A stretch of DNA of 20,196 nt from a virus: positions 1-20,196 of IMG/VR virus record IMGVR_UViG_3300038369_000234. One strand, 5' to 3'. The translations under genes were made by a program, and so were the position numbers. Below the pieces are notes generated by a model, which did no database searches, was not told where the DNA came from, and was given only the letters and a program-made list of their open reading frames with translations. Position 1 is the stretch's first letter. Each line of letters opens with the position of its first letter. This document shows, in pieces, positions 6,196 to 13,709 of the stretch.

Positions 6196-7797
6196 ATGTT
6201 AGATAATATTAACACACTTGAAAAAGCACGCAATCATAACTTTAGAATGACCTTAGAGGAAGCTACTAAAGATTCTTCTAGACCAGGCTTCAAATTTGGA
6301 CATAAGGCATACAATCTTGGTACAATAGATTTTATGAGACCCGATACAGAAGGCTCTAAAAACTTTAGAGAAGTTCTAAATTATATTGTTAGACAATTAC
6401 CACCAATCAGAATAGTCCCTTGGAAGTATATTAAACCAAAGATAGATGCAAAAGAAATACAAACTTTTGGTCAATTACATCACAATGCAATACAGTATCA
6501 AAGATATTTACATCATGGGTGGACTGCACCTTTAAGACCTAATCATCCTTTAGGTGGTGGTTCAATGGACTTCATGAACTATGATGATGAATATCAAAAA
6601 ATATCAACTGTTAGTGACCATCCCGATTGTAATGAGCTAGAAGATCATGAAGAAAATTCTGTAAACTCAGTATACTATCACGCTGCCAAAGGTCATTGGT
6701 TGGTAAACAATATTCAAAAGGAAGGATTGAGACATCCAATACAAGGTCATACAAACTTAGGGGGAGGTGGATTCAAATATAAATTATCTATACATCCAGG
6801 CTCTATTAGATGTAAAGTATTTGAAACAATGGATGAACCTGAATTTCAAACTATAGTAACTGATTATGCAGATTGTTTCCCTGAATGTAAAGCATTGAGT
6901 GGTGATGAGATAATAAGCTTTTGGGAAGAACTGGGTATGGGTAGTGAATCAAAACATAATAATTTATCTGCAATATGGGTAGACGATGGAAAGTTAGAAT
7001 TCTCATTGTCATCTGTAGCTGGTTTAAATTTTAGAGAAGAAGTTTTTGAATTCAATAAAAAGGTTACGAAGTTAACTAAGAAAAAACCAGTTAACATTTA
7101 CTTAGGTTATGATTCAAATCATTCAGACTTATTTGATGTTGCAGAAAAATCTATACATGATAGTATTGAGATTATAAAATCAGGTGGAGTTGCAGAAGAA
7201 TACTTCAATGATTATAAAGTGGAAGTTAAGAAACTTGACATCAATGCAATTTCGGAATATACTAGAGAATATGCAAATCAATCTACTGAGTTTACTTACA
7301 GTAGATTCTTAATTCCATATCTAGAAAATTATGAGGGATTCAGCTTCTTCATAGATGATGACTACATATGGAAACATAATCCTATGAGTTTGTTCTACTT
7401 CTTAGACCCTGATAATGCTGTTGCATGTGTTCAGTATGATTTCAAACATCATGATGAAAACAAAATGGGCGGTGAGAAAAATGTATCATATCCTATGAAG
7501 TTATGGTCTAGTATGATGATATTTAACAACGGTCACGAAGATTGTAGAAAACTTACACCCGAAGTAGTTAATAACGAGAGTGGAATGTTTTTACATCAAT
7601 TCAAATGGACAGATAAGATAAGTAAGATTCCTCACAATAAAATTTGTACTGAGGGATACGATGATTCTTTTAACGAGACTCATCATGCAATCCATTATAC
7701 AAGGGGTGGGCCTTGGATAAAGGGTATGGATTATTCCCACATAAATATGTTAGACTTATATGAAAAACATAAAAGAGGATTGCCAAACAGCACCTAA
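6196..7797 (+). CDS. GT8-like glycosyltransferase with extra N-terminal domain
   Basis: 533 aa in two parts. Residues 298-515 look like a GT-A glycosyltransferase of the GT8-like kind: NIYLGYDS (300-307) as first strand and nucleotide-sugar loop, STEFTYSRFLIPYL (363-376), FFIDDDYIW (384-392) with the DxD metal motif at Asp387-389, KLWSSMMIFNN (435-445), LTPEVVN (453-459) and HYTRGGPW (500-507). Such enzymes move a sugar from a nucleotide sugar to an acceptor in the cytoplasm. Residues 40-235 are a separate domain; AAKGHWLVNNIQKEGLRHPI and YKLSIHPGSIRCKVFE resemble ParB-like folds, but this is weak. The gene follows the two repeat proteins and lacks a Shine-Dalgarno. The acceptor (repeat proteins, fibres or host surface) is unknown. 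Glycosyltransferase call firm by motif, N-terminal domain uncertain. Confidence 0.72.
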   Translation: MLDNINTLEKARNHNFRMTLEEATKDSSRPGFKFGHKAYNLGTIDFMRPDTEGSKNFREVLNYIVRQLPPIRIVPWKYIKPKIDAKEIQTFGQLHHNAIQYQRYLHHGWTAPLRPNHPLGGGSMDFMNYDDEYQKISTVSDHPDCNELEDHEENSVNSVYYHAAKGHWLVNNIQKEGLRHPIQGHTNLGGGGFKYKLSIHPGSIRCKVFETMDEPEFQTIVTDYADCFPECKALSGDEIISFWEELGMGSESKHNNLSAIWVDDGKLEFSLSSVAGLNFREEVFEFNKKVTKLTKKKPVNIYLGYDSNHSDLFDVAEKSIHDSIEIIKSGGVAEEYFNDYKVEVKKLDINAISEYTREYANQSTEFTYSRFLIPYLENYEGFSFFIDDDYIWKHNPMSLFYFLDPDNAVACVQYDFKHHDENKMGGEKNVSYPMKLWSSMMIFNNGHEDCRKLTPEVVNNESGMFLHQFKWTDKISKIPHNKICTEGYDDSFNETHHAIHYTRGGPWIKGMDYSHINMLDLYEKHKRGLPNST

Positions 7798-7808
7798 TAT
7801 GTTATAAT
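7780..7808 (+). promoter_or_regulatory. Possible sigma70-type promoter
   Basis: TTGCCA (7780-7785, five of six to consensus), a 17-base spacer, then TATAAT (7803-7808, perfect). Transcription would start near 7815, only about 3 bases before the ATG at 7818, so this would give an almost leaderless mRNA. In AT-rich DNA such matches can arise by chance, and the -35 lies within the 3' end of the glycosyltransferase gene. Confidence 0.35.
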
Positions 7809-7817
7809 GGAGATATT

Positions 7818-8372
7818 ATGAATGCATTAATTTATTGTGAAAACGGAAACCTTTGGATCAGAAAACCAAATGGTTTAGAATGGGAACATAAAAATGTAGA
7901 CAGACCTGAGTTAGGTTTCGAATACGAAGTTCTTATCTATGATGATATAGAATGTAAAGTCGAAAAATGGAATGACGAAGTAAGTTTAGATCAACAAGAT
8001 AGATTACCTCTATCTGAAACTGAGAAGGATGCAGTTGAAGCTTATATCAGTAATGCAGAACCTCCTCATGGTGTCAGTTTAAACCAACAATATGTTGGTC
8101 GAATCAATGAAGTAGTTCAAAACAATCAACATCAACAAGCCGAGAAGTATGGATTTGATAATATGGTTGAAGTTCTACTGGCTGCAAGAGAAGGATCAGC
8201 ACATCCACATAGATCGGATGCAAGAAGAGCTTTAGAATACTTCGATGCAATAGCAAATGTTGCAGAAGGATTGTATAAAGAAATTTCAATTACAAGAGAA
8301 GATACTCTAAAACCTTTAGAAGATTATTTACTAACACTTCCACCACCTTCATCAGGCCCTGGCATGGGTTAA
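7818..8372 (+). CDS. Unknown protein, possibly tail-fibre assembly-like
   Basis: 184 aa; ATG with GGAG at 7809-7812, 20 bases after the glycosyltransferase stop. Residues 1-55 contain several beta strands and an acidic patch (YEVLIYDDIECKVEKWNDEV). Residues 95-165 are probably helical, with YGFDNMVEVLLAAREGSAHP and SDARRALEYFDAIANVAEGLYKEI; an ARR-ALEYFDAI-type helix near the C terminus recalls small phage proteins encoded beside fibres, including DUF4376-type and fibre-chaperone-like proteins. The C-terminal tail is Pro/Gly/Ser rich (LPPPSSGPGMG). No signal peptide or membrane segment. I do not recognise a definite family; a chaperone or accessory role for the fibre genes is a guess from position. 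Confidence 0.6.
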   Translation: MNALIYCENGNLWIRKPNGLEWEHKNVDRPELGFEYEVLIYDDIECKVEKWNDEVSLDQQDRLPLSETEKDAVEAYISNAEPPHGVSLNQQYVGRINEVVQNNQHQQAEKYGFDNMVEVLLAAREGSAHPHRSDARRALEYFDAIANVAEGLYKEISITREDTLKPLEDYLLTLPPPSSGPGMG

Positions 8373-8373
8373 A

Positions 8374-9081
8374 ATGGATATCAATGTTATACACATTGAT
8401 GAGCCTTTCCATATCAAGGAAATGCCTCTAGGTAACAATGTTTATGTTTTAGATGATTATCTTGAAGATGCTGTATTTCATGCAGTGAATCGAGACATGA
8501 CTCATTGTGCTTGGCAAAAAACAAATCAAGTAAATGGTAATCCCAATGATGGAAGAGGTGGTTTACCTAATCATCAGTTATGGGGATGTAATTTCTTTTC
8601 AAAGCCTGATATGAGGGATGGTCATTTGAATGGAATGAATGGTTATCCTAATTATCTAATTAGATACCTTGATAGAAAAATAAGAACAGACTTTGGATTT
8701 GATTGGGTTAGATTTCAATACGCTGGTGGTAACTCACAAACCCATGGACAACATGGAACTTGTCATTCAGATTGTGATGCTAATGATGAATGGAATCTTT
8801 CCTTTCTGTATTATCCTAACACATTTTGGAATCCAAACTGGGGTGGTAAATTAAGATTTTATAGTGAGATAATTCACGGTGGAATTTTAGAATTTATGGA
8901 TGAGTACGAAACTGGTACAGTTGATTTTGTACCAAATAGACTATTGATGTTTGATGGAAGATTACCACATGGTGCAGAAGCACCACATGAATCTGCAAGA
9001 TACATAGATAGGAAGTCTATTGTAATTAGAGGTGACGAGATAGTTTTAAAAGACGAGAGAGATAAGTATGCCGACTATTGA
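8374..9081 (+). CDS. 2OG-Fe(II) oxygenase, putative
   Basis: 235 aa, starting one base after the previous stop; no clear Shine-Dalgarno, so likely coupled. The double-stranded beta-helix motifs of Fe(II)/2-oxoglutarate dioxygenases are present: His131-Ser-Asp133 (CHSDCD) followed by EWNLSFLYYPN and WGGKLRFYSE, then a distal His199 (DGRLPHGAEAP) and a basic residue for 2-oxoglutarate, Arg209 or Arg213 (SARYIDRKSIVIR). Length and layout fit prolyl-hydroxylase-like phage oxygenases, which are common in T4-like cyanophages. Reaction: oxidative decarboxylation of 2-oxoglutarate to succinate with hydroxylation or demethylation of a substrate. The substrate is unknown; protein, nucleobase or small molecule are all possible. 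The next gene overlaps its end by 14 bases. Confidence 0.75.
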   Translation: MDINVIHIDEPFHIKEMPLGNNVYVLDDYLEDAVFHAVNRDMTHCAWQKTNQVNGNPNDGRGGLPNHQLWGCNFFSKPDMRDGHLNGMNGYPNYLIRYLDRKIRTDFGFDWVRFQYAGGNSQTHGQHGTCHSDCDANDEWNLSFLYYPNTFWNPNWGGKLRFYSEIIHGGILEFMDEYETGTVDFVPNRLLMFDGRLPHGAEAPHESARYIDRKSIVIRGDEIVLKDERDKYADY

Positions 9082-9985
9082 GTTTAGAACATTTAATAAA
9101 GAATCATATGCAAAGCTTAGACCAGTTGCAGCTAGAGAGATGCAACCTGAATGGTGGAAGAAACAAAAGGTTCGTGTAGATCATAGAGGAAGAATGGCTC
9201 AAACTATTCGTTCTTGTCCTTCTATGCAAGATTGGTTAACTATGGGATACTATATTCTTGCAACAGAAGAAATACATGTAATGAATGGGCCTGATTGGGA
9301 ATGGCCTGATGAAGGAGAAAAATTTTCAACTTCTCCAACTGCAAATCATTATTCACAATCACATCCTTCAGCACAACTACAAGATTCTGTAGAATATATG
9401 GGTGCCCAAGGCCCAGTGAAAGATGCATTTAAAATAACTTCAAACTGGAACATGATTACACCCGAAGGTTATTCAGTTCTCTTTCTTGATCCATTTATGT
9501 TCTCTAATAAATACTTTGCATGTTGGCAAGGTGTGATTGATTCTGATCGTTTCAATATCAATATGGATAATGCACAAATTATTTTTTATCCAAAAGTTAA
9601 TCATTCTTTTACAATAGAAGCGGGAACACCGCTTGTACAAATCTTTCCTTTCAAGAGGGAAGAATGGGCATCTACATATTATTATCAAGATGCAGAAGCA
9701 TGGCATTCACAACATGCAATACATCCTGATAGTATGCAAAAATGGCAAAGGGAGTTAAAACTGGTGGACGAAGATACTGGACTACCAAATGACCAATTAA
9801 ATATAGGTGGATACAGGAGTGGTAAGATTTGGAAACCCAAATCAAGACTCTATGGTAAACCTACAGATGGTGGAGAAGCACCACCACCTGAATGTCCAGC
9901 TCACCAAAGCTTTAAAGATAAGCAGCGTGAGTTGACTGATTTGAATTGGGATGGTTCGGAGTCAGAAAAAATAGATAGAGAATAG
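9068..9985 (+). CDS. Conserved marine-phage protein of unknown function
   Basis: 305 aa, overlapping the oxygenase by 14 bases. I recognise the pattern from marine T4-like phages: KLRPVAAREMQPEWWKKQKV (16-35) with paired Trp, QTIRSCPSMQDWLTMGYYIL (45-64), SHPSAQ (98-103), WNMITPEGYSVLFLDPF, FACWQGVIDSDRFNINMDNAQIIFYP, and AGTPLVQIFPFKREEW (about 190-205). The central part should form a beta-barrel or cupin-like fold; the AGTPLVQIFPFKRE strand recalls dUTPase/dCTP-deaminase barrels only superficially. The C-terminal tail has ECPAHQSFKDKQ and is polar. It may belong to DUF6065, which I cannot confirm. Its position between two 2OG oxygenases, with overlap to one, suggests a shared pathway. No catalytic residues can be assigned. 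Confidence 0.62.
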   Translation: MPTIEFRTFNKESYAKLRPVAAREMQPEWWKKQKVRVDHRGRMAQTIRSCPSMQDWLTMGYYILATEEIHVMNGPDWEWPDEGEKFSTSPTANHYSQSHPSAQLQDSVEYMGAQGPVKDAFKITSNWNMITPEGYSVLFLDPFMFSNKYFACWQGVIDSDRFNINMDNAQIIFYPKVNHSFTIEAGTPLVQIFPFKREEWASTYYYQDAEAWHSQHAIHPDSMQKWQRELKLVDEDTGLPNDQLNIGGYRSGKIWKPKSRLYGKPTDGGEAPPPECPAHQSFKDKQRELTDLNWDGSESEKIDRE

Positions 9986-9988
9986 ATT

Positions 9989-10660
9989 ATGTCAGTTAGA
10001 TTATTGTTTCCTACTTACTTGTTCGAGTTTAATCTCGTAGAGGAAGGATTGGTAACAGAGGAATATCTTTTATCATTGAAAAATGATATGGATGCAGTGA
10101 GAAAAAAAGACCCAGTTGGTAGACAAGTATCTAACGCATATACAGGTTGGCAATCTCAAGATGGCTTTGAGCAACGACCCGCCTGGGCAAAACTCAACCG
10201 TGTAATCAAGGACAAATATAATCTTGATGTTCTCCCTTGGTTGCGTGTAGATACTTCTCAGGCAAGTGTAAGTTTAGGTAATATGTGGGGTAATATAAAT
10301 GACAAAGGTGCATGGAATAAACCTCACAGACATAATGGTTGTTGGTTAAGTGGTGCATTTTATGTACATGCAGACGGTGATGAGGGTAATTTTGTTGCAA
10401 TAAAAGAGGGTGCAGATGTAGTTAGTGACTTCCCACATAACAACAAACAGAGAGAAACCTTCGAGGTATCACCAGTCACAGGAACCCTTCTACTCTTCCC
10501 TAGCGGTCTTATACACATGGTTGAACCTAATCCAACCACTAAAGATCGATATAGTGTTGCATTCAATACAGTTACACACCGAATGGGTTCTGAAACCGAT
10601 ATACCTATAGATTATCATTGGAATAGATTTGACTTAGATGACCCTAAAGTAAGGGGTTAA
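9989..10660 (+). CDS. 2OG-Fe(II) oxygenase-like protein (2OG-FeII_Oxy_5 type)
   Basis: 223 aa, starting 3 bases after the previous stop. The order of motifs matches the PF13759-type oxygenases: MWGNINDKGAWNKPHRHNG (99-117) with His113 and His115, WLSGAFYVHADGDEGNFVAI (119-138), GTLLLFPSGLIHMVEPN (165-181) with His176, and a basic residue in DRYSVAFN (186-193), Arg187. Unlike the HxD oxygenase at 8374, the metal loop reads H-x-H, which I believe is typical for this family. Predicted activity is 2-oxoglutarate-dependent oxidation of an unknown substrate. The N-terminal segment SVRLLFPTYLFEF is also family-like. It ends the accessory block; a late promoter for the next gene begins 5 bases after the stop. 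Confidence 0.72.
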   Translation: MSVRLLFPTYLFEFNLVEEGLVTEEYLLSLKNDMDAVRKKDPVGRQVSNAYTGWQSQDGFEQRPAWAKLNRVIKDKYNLDVLPWLRVDTSQASVSLGNMWGNINDKGAWNKPHRHNGCWLSGAFYVHADGDEGNFVAIKEGADVVSDFPHNNKQRETFEVSPVTGTLLLFPSGLIHMVEPNPTTKDRYSVAFNTVTHRMGSETDIPIDYHWNRFDLDDPKVRG

Positions 10661-10664
10661 TTTA

Positions 10665-10672
10665 CATAAATA
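10665..10672 (+). promoter_or_regulatory. T4-type late promoter (CATAAATA), leaderless spacing
   Basis: Seven of eight bases match TATAAATA. It lies in the 17-base gap between two genes and ends 5 bases before the ATG at 10678, so by T4 spacing transcription would begin at the A of the start codon. The AAGGGG further upstream (10650-10655) is too far from the ATG to act as a normal ribosome site. Confidence 0.7.
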
Positions 10673-10677
10673 ATCGT

Positions 10678-10938
10678 ATGGAAATTACGATATCACCTTA
10701 CATAATATGGAACCTAATTATGACTGTAATCATAGTCCCACTTGGGTTTTTGATCCGTACAGTCCTATCAGAACAAAAAAGACTAGACATTCTTGTCAAT
10801 AAAACAAGAGAAGAAATCGCAAGAGATTACGCAACAAGAGAGCAGATCGAGGCCGATTTTGAGAGAGTTTTATCTTCGATTCAGAAGATAGATGAGAAAC
10901 TTGACCGTCTTCAGCATAAAACTTATTTCCAAGAATAG
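10678..10938 (+). CDS. Small membrane-anchored coiled-coil protein
   Basis: 86 aa. Residues 6-30 (SPYIIWNLIMTVIIVPLGFLI) are one hydrophobic membrane-spanning helix near the N terminus; residues 33-80 are a charged amphipathic helix (SEQKRLDILVNKTREEIARD, then EQIEADFERVLSSIQKIDEK) likely to form a coiled coil. Similar small proteins with a TREEIARDY motif occur in T4-like cyanophages, without a known role to me. The topology is probably N-out with a cytoplasmic coiled coil, by the positive residues (Arg27, Lys34, Arg35) after the helix. It could be lysis-related (holin or spanin-like) or a virion component; the sequence does not decide. It sits just before the neck gene block and has a late promoter that would give a leaderless message. 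Confidence 0.68.
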   Translation: MEITISPYIIWNLIMTVIIVPLGFLIRTVLSEQKRLDILVNKTREEIARDYATREQIEADFERVLSSIQKIDEKLDRLQHKTYFQE

Positions 10939-10944
10939 AAAAGG

Positions 10945-10952
10945 TATAAATA
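10945..10952 (+). promoter_or_regulatory. T4-type late promoter (TATAAATA) for gp13
   Basis: A perfect late element 7 bases after the preceding stop. Predicted start is near 10958, giving a 20-base leader with AAAGGA (10963-10968) about 9 bases before the gp13 ATG. Its last base overlaps the left arm of an inverted repeat around the ribosome site. It probably drives the neck-terminase genes 13 to 17. Confidence 0.85.
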
Positions 10953-10976
10953 GTAGTATACGAAAGGAATACTACT
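10952..10976 (+). promoter_or_regulatory. Hairpin enclosing the gp13 ribosome site
   Basis: AGTAGTAT (10952-10959) and ATACTACT (10969-10976) are perfectly complementary, with a 9-base loop ACGAAAGGA holding the Shine-Dalgarno. The ATG follows 1 base after the stem. Only transcripts that begin upstream contain the left arm; those from the late promoter (about 10958) would lack most of it. Confidence 0.6.
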
Positions 10977-10977
10977 T

Positions 10978-11793
10978 ATGGCAATACCAAACAGTAAAGC
11001 ATCATTAAAAGAATATGTTAAAAGAAAACTGGGAGCTCCAGTTTTAGATATCAATGTGGACGATGACCAGTTTGATGATAGACTGGATGAGGCCATTCAA
11101 TACTTCCAAGAGTACCATTATGACGGTTCTATCAGAGTTTATCTCAAGCACCAAATAACAGACGCAAAGAAAACTACGATGAGATCAGATGAAACATTCA
11201 CAGAGAATGTAGCTGGAACTCATGCGTATGATAATGAACAAGTAAAACAACAACAAAATTATATCGTTTTACCTGAGTTTGTATTAGCCGTAAATAGAAT
11301 CTTCCCTTTCAATGACAAACATAATTTAAACATGTTTGATTTAAGATATCAGTTAAGATTGAATGATCTTTATGATCTATCTGCAACAAATATATTATAC
11401 TACGAAATGGTACAACAACATATTACCATGATGGATAATATACTTGTTGGTCAAGTACCGATAAGATATAAACAACACATGAATAGATTGTATCTTGATA
11501 TGGATATCGAAGCTCTAAGTGGTAACGAATTCATAATCATAGAATGTCATAGAAAAATTGACCCAACAGACTTCACAGATATCTACAATGATATGTGGTT
11601 GAAAAGATATTCAACTGCATTAGTGAAGTATCAATGGGGAGAAAATCTATCCAAGTTTGAGGGGGTTGCATTGCCTGGCGGGGTGACTTTAAATGCATCA
11701 GAAATGAAAGCACAAGCACAAGAGGAGATAACAAAACTAGAAGAGGAGTCTCGATTGAATTACGAACTTCCCGTCATGGACTTAATGGGGTAA
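10978..11793 (+). CDS. 13: Neck protein gp13 (head completion)
   Basis: 271 aa (T4 gp13 is 309). The N terminus, SKASLKEYVKRKLGAPVLDI then NVDDDQFDDRLDEAIQYFQEYH, is a strong signature of T4-like marine gp13, followed by VRVYLKHQ-type and VLPEFVLAVNRIFPF segments and a central IEALSGNEFIIIECHRKIDP strand region. The C terminus ends in a helical, acidic tail (KAQAQEEITKLEEESRLNYE). In T4, gp13 and gp14 form the neck collar that seals the filled head and connects it to the tail. The position, first of the 13-14-15-16-17-18-19-20 series, supports the call. Start is fixed by AAAGGA and the late promoter. gp14 follows after 4 bases. Confidence 0.9.
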   Translation: MAIPNSKASLKEYVKRKLGAPVLDINVDDDQFDDRLDEAIQYFQEYHYDGSIRVYLKHQITDAKKTTMRSDETFTENVAGTHAYDNEQVKQQQNYIVLPEFVLAVNRIFPFNDKHNLNMFDLRYQLRLNDLYDLSATNILYYEMVQQHITMMDNILVGQVPIRYKQHMNRLYLDMDIEALSGNEFIIIECHRKIDPTDFTDIYNDMWLKRYSTALVKYQWGENLSKFEGVALPGGVTLNASEMKAQAQEEITKLEEESRLNYELPVMDLMG

Positions 11794-11797
11794 GTGA

Positions 11798-12658
11798 ATG
11801 CCTACAAATAATTATTTTAATCATGCTGTAAAGACAGAACAGCACCTCTATGAGGATTTGGTAGTAGAATCATTACGATTCTATGGACACGATGTCCTAT
11901 ATCTACCAAGACAAATTGTAGAGGAAGACAGTATATTGAATGACGATGTTCAGTCAAGATTCGGTGACGCCTATTCTGTCGAGATGTATTTAGAGAACAC
12001 TGAGGGTTTCGAAGGAGAAGGAGACCTTGTTTCTAAATTTGGTGTTCAAATTCAAGAGGAAGCAACATTTGTAATGTCTCTCAGAACATGGGAGAGATTT
12101 ATTTCTCTTGACTCAAATCTTGCAACATCACTTAGACCTAATGAAGGGGATATAATATATTTCCCTCTTACAGGTTCAATGTTTGAAATAAATTTTGTAG
12201 AAGATCAAGACCCTTTCTTCCAGTTAGGAAAAATGTTTGTCTTCAAGATGAGATGTTCACTCTTCTCATACGGTGGAGAAGATTTCGATACAGGAACATC
12301 TGCAGACTTGGTAGAAGCAGATTCAGCTTACACAATAGAACTAACTATGCAAACTGGTGCTGGAAACTATACTCATGGAGAGAATGTAACAACAGTAATC
12401 AACAGTGTTACAACGACAGTTGGAGAGGTTGTACTATGGCAACCACAATCTAGAAAACTTACAATTAAGGATAATACTAGAACACTACAAGTGGGTGATA
12501 CACTAACAGGTGCATCATCAAGTTGTGCAAGAGTGATAGCTGCAATTACAGATGTCATGACATTTGGTACAGACCATTCTGCACAGAATGTAGAGTTCGA
12601 AGCTAAAGATAATGATTACTTAGACTTTAGTGAAGTAAATCCGTTTGGTGAACCATAA
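11798..12658 (+). CDS. 14: Neck protein gp14
   Basis: 286 aa (T4 gp14 is 256). The N-terminal half is typical: NNYFNHAVKTEQHLYEDLVV, ESLRFYGHDVLYLPR, RFGDAYSVEMYLENTEGFEG then GDLVSKFGVQIQEEATFVMS and RTWERF. Residues 120-165 include GDIIYFPLTGSMFEINFVED and FFQLGKMFVFKMRCSLFSY. The C-terminal part (about 190-265) is an additional beta domain with HGENVTTVINS, GEVVLWQPQSRKLTIKDN and QVGDTLTGASSSCARVI, a module seen in other marine phage virion proteins, and accounts for the extra length. It acts with gp13 at the head-tail joint. Its stop overlaps the gp15 start (TAATG), so expression is coupled. Confidence 0.9.
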   Translation: MPTNNYFNHAVKTEQHLYEDLVVESLRFYGHDVLYLPRQIVEEDSILNDDVQSRFGDAYSVEMYLENTEGFEGEGDLVSKFGVQIQEEATFVMSLRTWERFISLDSNLATSLRPNEGDIIYFPLTGSMFEINFVEDQDPFFQLGKMFVFKMRCSLFSYGGEDFDTGTSADLVEADSAYTIELTMQTGAGNYTHGENVTTVINSVTTTVGEVVLWQPQSRKLTIKDNTRTLQVGDTLTGASSSCARVIAAITDVMTFGTDHSAQNVEFEAKDNDYLDFSEVNPFGEP

Positions 12659-13707
12659 TGTTTGGAACTTATTTTTACAACGAAACTATAAAGAGATCGA
12701 TTTCAGTTTTCGGTACATTGTTCAACAACATTGATATCAAGAAAATTAAAGCAGATGGGACTGTACTCACTCAACAGAAAGTACCCATATCCTATGGCCC
12801 GAAACAAAAGTTTCTACTAAGATTAACAGAAGATGCAAAACAAAGAGATGGTGCAGTAACTTCTATATCTCTACCTCGTATGGCTTTTGAAATGACTGGA
12901 TTAGAATATGATCCGAGTAGACAACAAAATAAAATTATAAGAACACAAAAGACTGTAATGGAAACGAGTGATGTTGGAAAAAGAGGATTCCAATATCAAC
13001 CATCACCTTACAATATTAACTTCTCTTTATCAATACTTGCAAAGAACGCTATCGATGCACTTCAAATAGTAGAACAAATAGTTCCTTACTTCCAACCTGA
13101 ATATACCGTTGCAATGAAAATGGTTGACAGTATGAGTGAGGTAAGAGATGTACCAGTCATACTTAACTCAATTGCAATGGAAGATATGTATGAAGGTTCG
13201 TTTGAAGAAAGAAGAGTTATAGAATACACATTAGAATTTACTATGAAGACATACTTCTTTGGCCCTGTTTATACTGGAGAGGTCATCAAGAATGTTATCG
13301 AAAGAGATTATATCAATACTGATCTAAAAGCTGGGTTTACTACAACTCAAATTAACAATTCAGGATTGGTCAAAGAGGTTAAACACTATGAACCAGCTTT
13401 CGGTGAAGTTGCAAATGCAGTTTCTAACTCTCAAGGAGTGACCTTTGCAACTGCAATAAATAGTAAGATAAGTGTTGGTGACGAAGTATTCGGAACCAAT
13501 TTAACAACGAATCCTACCGTTGAAAGTATTGCAAGTAATAAGCTGTCAATAGTATTGAATAATGCAATTACAATAAATGCAAATACTACATTGAAATTTG
13601 TTGGTTCAGTTGATCCATCAGATTCATTTGTAGTTGCAGAAACGGTAACTTTTTATGATGAAGGTGGGGGTAATACATATTCAGAAGACCTCGCTGGTGA
13701 TGCTTAG
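12658..13707 (+). CDS. 15: Tail sheath stabiliser gp15 with C-terminal beta extension
   Basis: 349 aa, clearly longer than T4 gp15 (272). MFGTYFYNETIKRSISVFGT, LFNNIDIKK, KVPISYGPKQKFLLRL, ISLPRMAFEMTGLEYD, RGFQYQPSPYNINFSLSILA and VIEYTLEFTMKTYFFGPVY (about 194-212) are the conserved gp15 core. gp15 caps the tail end and binds the last sheath and tube rings before joining to the neck. Residues from about 255 on (SQGVTFATAINSKISVGDEV, then FGTNLTTNPTVESIASNKLS) form an added beta module, with an acidic Gly-rich end (EGGGNTYSEDLAGDA). The start overlaps the gp14 stop by one base; there is no strong Shine-Dalgarno. The extension may decorate the neck; that is inference. Confidence 0.9.
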   Translation: MFGTYFYNETIKRSISVFGTLFNNIDIKKIKADGTVLTQQKVPISYGPKQKFLLRLTEDAKQRDGAVTSISLPRMAFEMTGLEYDPSRQQNKIIRTQKTVMETSDVGKRGFQYQPSPYNINFSLSILAKNAIDALQIVEQIVPYFQPEYTVAMKMVDSMSEVRDVPVILNSIAMEDMYEGSFEERRVIEYTLEFTMKTYFFGPVYTGEVIKNVIERDYINTDLKAGFTTTQINNSGLVKEVKHYEPAFGEVANAVSNSQGVTFATAINSKISVGDEVFGTNLTTNPTVESIASNKLSIVLNNAITINANTTLKFVGSVDPSDSFVVAETVTFYDEGGGNTYSEDLAGDA

Positions 13708-13709
13708 TT

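Noticed and set aside
7740-7747. CATAAATA near the 3' end of the glycosyltransferase gene
   Set aside because: Lies within coding sequence and 70 bases from the next start; kept only as a weak alternative promoter for the 184-aa gene.
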